DNA of 64,000 nucleotides from Cannabis sativa. Taxonomy: Eukaryota; Streptophyta; Magnoliopsida; Rosales; Cannabaceae. The translations under genes and the position numbers were made by a program. How positions within the stretch are numbered: the first letter of the stretch is position 1; each line of letters begins with the position of its first letter. Shown piece by piece: positions 46,284 through 55,024 of this stretch. Location: positions 50,467,442 through 50,531,441 of the forward strand of contig NC_083602.1 in NCBI RefSeq assembly GCF_029168945.1, in the 5' to 3' direction. The notes under the pieces are model-generated. The model was not told the origin of the DNA. It did not search any database and saw only the letters and a list, made by a program, of their open reading frames with translations.

Positions 46284-46284
46284 T
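46248..46284 (+). promoter_or_regulatory. C pre-PPT hairpin and polypurine tract
   Basis: GATTTCG-GGGA-CGAAATC (46248-46265) is followed by AAGGGGGGAATAG before the 3' LTR. Confidence 0.85.
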
Positions 46285-48576
46285 TGTAAAGACCGCTTAG
46301 TTTAATTTGGAAATTAGCAGTTAATCACGTTTAATTATGAAATTATTTATAGCTATTTAAATAGTTATTTTTACTGTTATTATTGAATTCAGAGATGCAT
46401 TTTTATGTCATGTAGTAGTTTCATATTTTGCATTTTCGGTGCACGGTATTTTGGAACTCGGTGTTTGGCTCAGTAAAATCACAACTTAGTACGTTAGTAG
46501 TTTGGGACGGTTTATTAGACATTGGGAATGTCGGGAATGGCCGAGAATTTAGAATTTCCCAAAAATACCCCTTTAGTGTTATTTATGTGATTTTAGTGTG
46601 AAGGGGCAAAATGGTCATTTTGCCCCATTGATAGTTTGTCTTTTGTGACTTAATAATTGAAAAATAAATGTTTATTTTATTATGTTTTGGCTGAAGTAAA
46701 ATAGGAGTAAGTAGCATTTCATTTTCATTTTCATTCAAAACTTAGAAAAATAGAAAAAAATTTCAAAAAGGCTCTCTCTTTTCCTCTCTCTCTCTCTCGG
46801 CTGGTTGTGTGGATTCTAGGGCTGAGTTTTCTTTGATTTTCAAGCTCTCTCTAGTCAAATTTGTGAAATCTTGTTGTGGTATGTTCTCTCTAGCTTTCTT
46901 TCCTTTGTTTTCTTGAAAAAAATGATGAAAACTATGAGTTATGCATGGATTAATTGATGTTGTTGCTGTTGTAAATTGTTGTTGTTGTTTCTATGTTGAA
47001 AATGCTGACTTAAGTATGTTTAATTAGGTCTAATTGCATGCTCGTGTTTCTTGCTCTAGTTGGATAGATTTCTTGTTAAAAAGCTTGAGTTTTCAAAGAA
47101 AAATTGAGGTTTTGGTGGCTGTAGTGTTTGCATGAGTTAGGTTTTAGTTTCTGTAGTTGTTATATGCTTGTTTATGAGTTTGAATCATGGATTGGATGCA
47201 TGTTAGTTGTTTTTAACCAAGTTTGAGTTTGGAACTCAAAGCTTGGGCTCTAATGGTGATTTTCATCTCTGTACATTCTGGGTGGATTTGATGCTTTAGA
47301 AATATTCTAGGGGATGTATAGAACAGGTCTGGAAGTTTTGGTTTGGTTTGGAGTTGATTTGAGCATTGTGTGTATTTTTGAAGTTCTGCCAGCGAGGAAC
47401 CGGAATTCTGGTTGTGCATCCAGAATTCCGGATGGGGTTCTGAAATTTCCCAGAACCGGAATTCCGGTTGGGGAAAATTCAGGAACCCTAGTTTTCCTCG
47501 ATTTTATGTTTTTGGGGGTATTGTCATGCTTTTTATCGATAGGGAAACTTTTAGTTCCTAGTTTAAGTCCCCGGGAAGTGATTTAGCGTATCACTTATAG
47601 TGGTGTGATTTTTATGGTTTAGGAGCCTGTAATCCGCCGCGCAGATAGTTCCAGTGAGGTTGACTGGCACACCTAAATTCGGAAACCAGGTAAGATTAGT
47701 ATAACAGTATGCATATGTAGATTACATGTTTAGCGTGCATGTAGGAAGCCTGTTAGATTACATTAGTTATGTATGTTGGCTTCGAACCATCCAACTGTGT
47801 CACGTCGGTACAGGCTGGAGTATGACCAGCAGCCGGAGTATGACCGGTTCGACCGATCAGGCTGACACTTAGGTTGGTGGTTCCGTACTATTGACGTATC
47901 ACGTCGGTACAGGCTGGAGTATGACCAGCAGCCGGAGTATGACCGGTTCGACCGATCAGGCTGATACTGTAACACGTCGGTACAGGCTGGAGTATGACCA
48001 GCAGCCGGAGTATGACCAGTTCGATTGATCAGGCTGTTACTTGTCAATAGTACTGTCCCTATGAACGTTCAGAACTCAGTACCGTGTTGGACACGGCAGT
48101 TAGGGGGACTCAGTATCGTGTTGGACACGAGAGTTAGGGTTATGATCAGGGGTATGGGCGTCTGATCATGACCGGGGTTTATGTATGGGTTTTATTATGC
48201 TTTTCTTACTGAGTCTGTCGACTCACAGTGCTATGTTTATGTGTAGGTAAAGGCAAGGCTAGAGCTGATGGATAGTGAACGAGCCTATGAAGATTGTACA
48301 TGTCAAGGCGGTTAGGCCTGGAGCGTACGATCGTCGGGACAGCAACGCTATTTTTGTATCTAGTCGCTAGACGACAATTATTTTGTATGAACAGTAAACT
48401 TTTGTAAATGATTTTGTAATCGGGATCCCGGGTCTTTTGTATAAATATTTTACAAGTTTAATTAAAAAGCAAAAATTTTAATTAATCACGTTTTCCATAA
48501 ACCTCGTTGATTAGCAACGAGCTGCACAACATGTTTAAAAATCACGTAATACGCCTATATTAGTTAGGGTGTTACA
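46285..48576 (+). repeat. C 3' LTR (uninterrupted)
   Basis: This 2292-bp LTR gives the reference order: CT tract (about 46770-46800), donor-like GTG|GTATGT (46878/46879), GGAATTCC palindromes (47398-47470), 31-nt block (47659-47689), hairpin units (47801-48053), TTGGA hairpins (48082-48096, 48116-48130), GTATGGGCG hairpin (48142-48169), TGAGTC hairpin (48210-48225) and GTGTAG|GTAAAGG (48246/48247). Confidence 0.94.
47801..48053 (+). repeat. Tandem AGTATGA-hairpin units, C 3' LTR
   Basis: Three units start at 47801, 47900 and 47973. Each carries GCTGG-AGTATGA-CCAGC (for example 47814-47830) followed at once by CCGG-AGTATGA-CCGG (47833-47847). Units 2 and 3 are enclosed by the 11-bp inverted repeat GTACTATTGAC (47885-47895) / GTCAATAGTAC (48043-48053). 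Confidence 0.8.
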
Positions 48577-48953
48577 GAGATGGTGCTTACTTTGGGGGAG
48601 GAGGAATTATTCTATAATAATTCAAGCTCTACCAGAGAAGAATTATAACTTTGTCTATTCGAAAATACCAGAAAGTTATATTGCTGAAGAAGAGTCTACA
48701 CTTTACTATCTCAATTACATATTTTAAAATATGAGAGATATGTCTTCTGTTTATTCAGATGTACCTTAAACCAGTAAAGATTTCAGTATCCCTTGATGAG
48801 TAAAGCATATAGTAAAGGATGTTTCATATGTGTATTTATGAACTAGTTTCCAGAAGTTTGGGTGGATTCAAATATACTACACTTGATCTGAAGATCAAGA
48901 CATGAGATTGACCTATTTGCACAGTTTGTTTTATTTTAGTGCAAGTGGGAGTT
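48577..48953 (+). other. B 3' noncoding end and polypurine tract
   Basis: This continues B after C, starting with the GAGAT duplication copy. It ends with AAGTGGGAGTT, the plus-strand primer, directly before the LTR. G has the same sequence on the minus strand at 55025 onward. Confidence 0.85.
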
Positions 48954-49762
48954 TGTTGGGTTTATGCCCTAAATAAAACTCTTTACAATCTGATTAGTTA
49001 TCAATATAAGAAATTTGAAGTGATTGATGTTTGCATGAATTTTACATGCTATTGGTTTTAAATATGTTTATTACATTTACACACAGAATCCGTTAAATCC
49101 AGATCATATGTTTATTCACAATTACAGTATCGTCAACACAGTGGAATGTGATTGTGATCATATGAATCAAAAGACTTGGTCCCTGATTCATCAGTGTTAT
49201 TGGATTTACACTAATGTGATAATCAGCGATGATGTGTACTTACACTTGGAGTAAGTGTTATGTTCTTTCCAGGACATTAGTAAAGTATACTAGTTTCGAA
49301 TGTATGGAGTATACATTGGACTGGACCGATATTGCAACTAAGTTAAGATATTACAAACTTACCGTTATATATATCTTTCCAAGTCAATATCAGTAGTTGA
49401 TCTTAAGATTAAAAGAATCTAAATCCTTATATGCTTAGGCTCAACTCAGGAATGCTATTCATGTTCTTTGATTTATTAGTTAAGCCTACTTTTAGGTCAG
49501 GGTGATACGTATATTTTGGGAACATGATAGTATGATTGAGTGGGAGTGCTGAACATAAATATGGAATCTATAGCTTCTACTGGTGTATAGAAGTAAAGTG
49601 ATGATTCCCTTCGAGCTTAGCAAATAGAAGTAAATGGATGAGCTCTTGTTTAACTGACTAATCATTAGATCACTAAACACCATTTACAGGTAGCTAAGTG
49701 TTTTAAGGGGCAAAATACATTGAGGGGTGAGAACGGTAAAGAAATCCCATCTCGATGTAGAT
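48954..49762 (+). repeat. B 3' LTR, truncated
   Basis: The first ~809 bp of the LTR match 19716-20525. The match stops after CGATGTAGAT and passes straight into the antisense gene of A0. About 1.08 kb of LTR and the expected target duplication are missing. Confidence 0.88.
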
Positions 49763-49763
49763 T

Positions 49764-50627
49764 AAAGAACCACTTAGATTTCCAATCTCCCATATTAGAT
49801 ACCATCCCTTCTACCCCGTTAATTTCAGAAGTCACCCATTTGCTGAAGCAATAGAAACCATTGTGAAGGCCTACACTTTTTATATCGTAGAAGTAGCTAA
49901 ACTCTTCTACTGAGGGAGCCCTATGTACATACTCCATATACATCGCATAAAAAGCCAGCGTTGTGCGATAGCTGTTGGGGGTTAGCTGGAAAGGAGATAC
50001 GTCGTAACGTTTGAGGATAGCCGCAATAAAGGGATGGAAAGGGACTGATACCCCACATCGGAGAATGGGTATTAAGATTACCACATCCTCTGTGGGGATA
50101 ATCGCTGGATTAGTAAAAGGAAGGTGCGCCCTCTGAGTCGGCTTAGGTTGCAAAGAAGCAAGTCGCAACAGGTTAAGCCTCGTAAAGGTGGTGAGGTCCG
50201 ATTTGGTAACTCTCGAAACCAAATCCTCACACGAGAAAGGCTCGTTCAGCTGGGTGTCATCTACCGAGTCCGTACTGCTCCCTTCTGCCTCTTCCTCCTC
50301 CTCACCGGACTCGCGAGCTGGGGCCGTCCAGTCGTCGTCCGTCTCCTCGACCTCGACGTCAGGAGCATGCCTCGAGTGAATAAGATAGTCACGGGCTGAC
50401 ACCGTAGACTCACTGTCTTGAATATCAATGGCCCCAGGTTCAGCAAGCTCTTGCACCCTTTTCTCGATGTCCGAAGAAGACATCGGACCTAACTCTATAC
50501 CCACTGCAGGTGCGATCTCCTCTTTTGAGATCGAAGTTGGGATAAAACTATCCTCCTCCTGGTCCTCGTCACCATCGAATGCGTGGCCTCCTGAGCCGAG
50601 CAGCTGACTATCCGATAGGTCGCTCAT
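49764..50627 (-). pseudogene. A0 antisense gene, exon 1: Transposase_28-like protein
   Basis: I take the minus-strand ATG at 50627-50625 (MSDLSDSQLLG) as start because it directly follows a strong acceptor-like CTATCTTTCAG. An in-frame ATG further upstream at 50696 lies in the presumed leader intron. An acidic Ser/Asp/Glu-rich region (residues ~20-140) precedes a segment like the plant 'putative gypsy type transposon' family: CGVSVPFHPFIAAILKRYDV, LTPNSYRTTLAFYAMYMEYV and a GDWKSKWFF end. Coding runs into the truncated LTR of B at 49764, so the last codons and the donor of intron 1 are lost. Extra genes of this type, some antisense, are known from Tat-lineage elements; their role is unknown. 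The family call is from motif recognition only. Confidence 0.72.
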
Positions 50628-51545
50628 CTGAAAGATAGAAGATATCTTTTCAGCGTGGTGAATTTGTGAAAACAAAGTAAGTGATCTCACCCGCATAAAC
50701 TATAAAGTCGCACTTGATAGAATGGTCAGCGTTCTTGCGAAATACTGACCACCCCGTCAATATGCAAGTAGAGAGAATACTAAAAATGCGAATAGAAAAG
50801 CATCCCAATGAATGGTCAGGAGCGCCCTGGTGACCTCAGTGACATGCGTCTCCTGACATGACCCTAAGGAAACGAGGAGGCACCCACCATTCCAAGGAGT
50901 CTAACTAAAGTCGCAGCCTGCGAACAAGTCACGCATCCTGGGCCAAGCGATATACCTCTAGAAACGGCTGGGAGAAACTCAGTGACTCAAGGGGCATGCG
51001 TTCTCAAGCATAACACTGAAGTTACTGAGGTACTCCCACCGTTTCGAGAATATCTACCAGCCAAAGAGTACGCTCATTAGAACATTAACGCATGTCGCAA
51101 ATGGTTGGGTGTATCACAGTATCTCAAGGGGCATATAACCGCGTATATGACCATTAGAATACTGTGGTACATCCACCATTTGGAAACTCAGTTAATGTTC
51201 TCGCGACTAAATTTACAGTATATAGAACCCTAAAAGATCTAGGCAACAATCAGAAGTAAATAAGTCTCGCAAATATGCAAGTATTCGAAGTGTTCATCCG
51301 AATACCAGCGAGTATTCAAAACATAAAACAGTGCCTGTTCAAGAATTTCTTGCAACGTATGCGGTTATGCCAATGTACAGGTCATTCTCTATGAAATTAC
51401 CTAGGTTTTTACCTAAAAAACATAGCCTCATACATACCATCTATAAATATTCATTCTTAAACCACCCTCATGCATACTAAAAACCCAAAAAATACAGTCC
51501 CCACTCAAACAGAAAACGAAACACGGTGAAGATTCGAAAACTAAC
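50628..51545 (-). other. Candidate leader intron of A0 antisense gene
   Basis: On the minus strand the sequence reads AGTAAAAG|GTTAGTTTTC at 51546/51545 and CTATCTTTCAG|ATG at 50628/50627. No sustained coding lies between. It contains the palindromic modules at 50723-51200. A smaller alternative intron with donor GTGAGA near 50690 is also possible. Confidence 0.45.
50723..51200. repeat. Series of palindromic modules in A0
   Basis: The modules are: TGGTCAG...CTGACCA (50723-50751), GAATGG...CCATTC with looser pairing (50810-50893), GAAACGG-TGGGAG...CTCCCACCGTTTC (50961-51045, ~26-nt arms with few mismatches), and AAATGGT...ACCATTT (51099-51181) flanked by GAACATTAAC/GTTAATGTTC (51080-51089, 51191-51200). 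The last two share CTCAAGGGGCAT in the loop. The last loop holds CATATA-ACCGCG-TATATG. Confidence 0.75.
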
Positions 51546-51872
51546 CTTTTACTTTGCTAAATCTGTTCCCACGAATCGCCCTTGACAACAATGTAGAATC
51601 AAGAAAAACCCACGAAGAAAGGCGAAAATCTGGAAAATTTATGGAAGTGTTTCTTAGTGGTTTCTCTGAGAGTGAAGAAACAAAGGAGTTAAGGGAGTTG
51701 AAGAAAAATGAGGGAAAATGGGGATTTTGGGTTTGAATTAGGGGGTTTAAGTACCCAAATCCGTCATTAATTGGGATCACGACACTGGCAGTTGGAATGC
51801 CTAGAGTCTCCCAATCCAACGGCTAGAGATGGCCACGCCTACACAGAAACCGAAGAGTTTTGTGACGTGGCA
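51546..51872 (-). promoter_or_regulatory. Candidate promoter and CT-rich leader of the antisense gene
   Basis: The minus strand from about 51740 to 51546 is pyrimidine-rich like a plant 5' leader and ends in a donor-like site. Upstream at 51872-51863 it reads TGCCACGTCA, an ACGT-core bZIP-type site. A frame of 92 codons overlaps the leader but has no recognisable protein. Confidence 0.4.
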
Positions 51873-52027
51873 CCATAAATGCAATAAATGTAATGATTAT
51901 AGTCGTCATTTTTCGAAACCCTCGAAGGGACAACCAAAGGTCACCTCCTCGTGACAACCTTTCACCTGTCTCTCGAGTATAGTTTCCTTTGTGACCGCAC
52001 CTGTCACATCGCGAAACTAGGGGCATG
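51873..52027 (+). other. A0 sequence before 3' LTR, with likely polypurine tract
   Basis: This is noncoding. AACTAGGGGCATG just before the LTR is a weak polypurine tract. Nothing else is recognised. Confidence 0.5.
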
Positions 52028-52875
52028 TGTTATAGTGAGATTTCTCTCACCTAGAAACTCGAGACCAGACCCCTACTTAGAGGACACGTATACTCAGATT
52101 TTCCAAAGAAAGCTGAGATGTCCCTGAGGGACTCCTCGAAATTTTGAACCTCGCTTAAGATAGAATCAGCGAGAGGTGGCGAGCATGACCGAAGTCTAAT
52201 TGCATTCGAGACAAGAGAGTAGTTCGCATATATCGAACATATGCGAGCATCCTCCCCGTGTTCTTGTATAAACCAGGAGAACGATTCTTTATAAATGCGA
52301 GTTGGTCTTAAGAACCCTGCAGCCTTTATAATGTAATATAGGCTTGCATGTCTAGGTCCTATCAGCCCGTCATGCGATGTCCACAAGAGGCGACTACCTA
52401 AGGACGCAGACATCCCGAGCATAATCGATGAACCCGCGAGTTTATCATCAGAATATGAACAGCCAACTCGCAGATTTAGAAGACGCATACGTTGATGAAC
52501 TTAGTAACTGCCGTTCATTTATTAATGTTAATGTTGTTTAGTTAATTATTGTAATTCAATGTTTAAAAACGGATTGACAATGAATGCAATCCTTGTATAA
52601 CTAAATTGGACACCTGCTTGTATATAAAGTGGTGATCCACCATGAAATGGCGCCTACGAAACTCTTGCTACAGTGGACTAAGCAGACCGTGATCTGACTG
52701 AACCACTATAATTCCGTGTCTTATTGTTGTTTTCCAGTTTTTTGTTGATTATTTCGCATTCCCAGTTGAGTACTCGCCATTCTAGGTTGAATACTCGCAC
52801 TTGTTCTTCACGTAAATTTCTTCTTATTAGTAATAATATCATAAAATCTGGTGTTGCGAAATTCACTCGACAACA
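52028..52875 (+). repeat. A0 3' LTR
   Basis: This is the 848-bp partner of 2420-3268, ending CTCGACAACA and followed by the TGGAG duplication at 52876-52880. A TATATAAA box lies at 52621-52628. Confidence 0.93.
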
Positions 52876-53137
52876 TGGAGTATACATTAGACTGGACCGA
52901 TATTGAACTTGGACAAGATATTATAAAATTACCGTTGTATCTTTCCAAGTCAATATCAGTAGTTGATCTTAGATTAAAAGAATCTAAATCCTAATATGCT
53001 TAGGCTCAATCTTAGGAGTGCTATTCATGTTCTTTGATTTATTTGTTAAGCCTACTTTTGGGTCAGGGTGATACGTGTATTTTGGGAACATGATAGCATG
53101 ACTAAGTGGGAGCGCTGAACATAAATATGGAATCTAT
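52876..53137 (+). repeat. F LTR, segment 2
   Basis: This continues LTR F directly from 2419 (TGGAG then TATACATTAGACTGGACC), matching the same part of B's LTR near 20072. It is interrupted after TCTAT by element G. Confidence 0.88.
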
Positions 53138-55024
53138 TGTTGGAATTTATTTTACCAGGATCTTAGATCTACTCACAAGTATGTTGTTTAACACCCTAAA
53201 TATGAACTTTCTAAAACGATAAATAAACACATATAAAGTTAAGAAAACCTTACATTGATGGCAGCGGAATTAATGTCTCCTTCAACTCAGATCCCTAACC
53301 CTTGTATCCTTTCTGTCGCAGAGTATTATCAAGATCTGAGCCTGAATGTCCTTCTCTTTCTGTGTGATCCTTCACAGTCTTCCAATCTATGATTGAGTTA
53401 CCACTTGCTGTGTGTGGGCACTTACTCTATCACTAAGGTTCGAAATTTATGAAGAGGAAAAGAGAGAGAATGATTTCGGCCAAAGAAGAGAAAGGGAAGG
53501 CTCAGTTTTTTTGAAGAAAAATTTTCTGACAGAAAACTAATGAAAGTGTTATTTTGACTCAACCATCACTTTCTATTTATAGGCAACTACTAGGTTTAGG
53601 TTAGGAATTATTTGGCATTAAAATAATGAAAATATCAATTTGAAAAACTACTTTAAGTGGCCGGCCATGGTTTGTGTAATGGGCTCCACTTGGTTTTACA
53701 GTTTTCACAAATTTTATTTCTATTTTCTCAAAAACGCCAATTTTCTAATTCTAACCATTTAAATGCAAAAACTAATTATTTAATAACTAAAATAGATTAT
53801 TAAATAATATTGTCATTTAATTTAATTATTAATTAGACATATAAAGTCTATTAATAAATAAATAAACCTAGAATCTCTTTTCTTTACAATTTCGCCCCTG
53901 CTTAGTGAAAATTCACAAATTAAACATAGTCTAACTTTAGAATTATAATTGATTAATCACGAATCAATTATCGAGTCTTACAAGCAGTATAGTCTCAACT
54001 AGAATGGGGACCATGGATCTATATGCTGAGCTTCCAATAAGTGAACCGAATTTACTAAGTAAATTCCTACTTATTAATTCTTCGTTGAATCCACTCTTAG
54101 AACTTAAAATTGCACTCTGAGACTTATATAGAGCATATTATATGTTCCACGATATAGATATGCTATCTCATTTAACCATTGTTATAATCTTATTGTGATC
54201 AAAGATCCTCTATGTAGATGATCTACATCGAGATGGGATAATTTTACCGTTCTCACCCCTCAATGCATTTTGCCCCTTAAAACACTTAGCTACCTGTAAA
54301 TGATGTTTAGGGATCTAAGAATTAGTCACTTAAACAAGAGCTCATCCATTTACTTCTATTTAACTAAGCTCGAAGGGAATCATCACTTGACTTCTATACA
54401 CCAGTAGAAGCTATAGATTCCATATTTATGTTCAGCACTCCCACTCAATCATACTATCATGTTCCCAAAATATACGTATCATCCTGACCCAAAAGTAGGC
54501 TTAACTAATAAATCAAAGAACATGAATAGTACTCCTGAGTTGAGCCTAAGCATATCAGGATTTAGATTCTATTAATCTTAAGATCAACTACTGATATTGA
54601 CTTGGAAAGATATAACACTAAGTTTATAATATCTTAACTAAGTTGCAATATCGGTGCAGTCCAATGTATACTCCATACATTCGAAACTTGTATACTTTAC
54701 TAATCTCCTGGAAAGAACATAACACTTTCTCCAAGTGTAAGTACACATCATCGCTGATTATCACATTAGTGTAAATCCAAAACACTGATGAAACAGGGAC
54801 TTAGTCTTTTGATTCATATGATCACAATCACATTCCATTGTGTTGACGATACTGTAATTGTGAATAAACATATGATCTGGATTTAACTGATTTTGTGTAT
54901 AAATGTAATGAACATATTAAACCATTAGCATGTAAAATTCATGCAAACATAAATCACTTCAAATTTCTTATATTGATAACTAATCAGATTGTAAAGGGTT
55001 TTATTTAGGGCATAAAACCCAACA
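53138..55024 (-). repeat. G 3' LTR
   Basis: The plus strand reads TGTTGGAATTTATT...GGGCATAAAACCCAACA, the reverse complement of the B/F LTR type. A TATA box lies at 53574-53581. AACTCCCACTTGC, the reverse of the polypurine tract, follows directly. Confidence 0.92.

Larger units (their letters stand above)
27661..48576 (+). mobile_element. C: Tekay-like Ty3 chromovirus element inserted in B
   Basis: The LTRs begin TGTAAAGACCGC and end GGGTGTTACA. The target duplication GAGAT is at 27656-27660 and 48577-48581. The 5' LTR is split by D and E into three segments whose total, less two duplicated 5-mers, is 2293 bp, against 2292 bp for the 3' LTR. Net length is about 9.6 kb. Gag-pol is heavily mutated. 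Confidence 0.94.
19716..49762 (+). mobile_element. B: gag-only Copia-type element, 3' LTR truncated
   Basis: This is a plus-strand element of the same family as G and H. It has a 1886-bp 5' LTR, a long leader, gag, a noncoding 3' region and only the first ~809 bp of the 3' LTR. Element C (20.9 kb) sits in its 3' noncoding part. Net of C it would be about 10.2 kb if complete, matching G (10.3 kb). No pol sequence is present in any part. No target duplication can be recovered because of the truncation. Confidence 0.88.
2420..52875 (+). mobile_element. A0: Tat-lineage Ty3/gypsy retrotransposon with nested insertions
   Basis: The element is bounded by two ~849-bp LTRs (TGTTATAG...CAACA) and a 5-bp target duplication TGGAG at 2415-2419 and 52876-52880. 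After removing A (10087-18910) and B (19716 to about 49762) its own length is about 11.6 kb. It has an Asp-tRNA-like primer site, a gag-pol with YVDDM reverse transcriptase and an archaeal-type RNase H, and an extra antisense gene between pol and the 3' LTR. These features fit the Tat/Retand group. By eye I count roughly 30 differences between the LTRs, so it is older than E. Confidence 0.92.

Noticed and set aside
51541..51819. Minus-strand open frame of 92 codons as a gene
   Set aside because: It overlaps a pyrimidine-rich leader, has no recognisable domain, and its end coincides with a donor-like site. Better read as untranslated leader.
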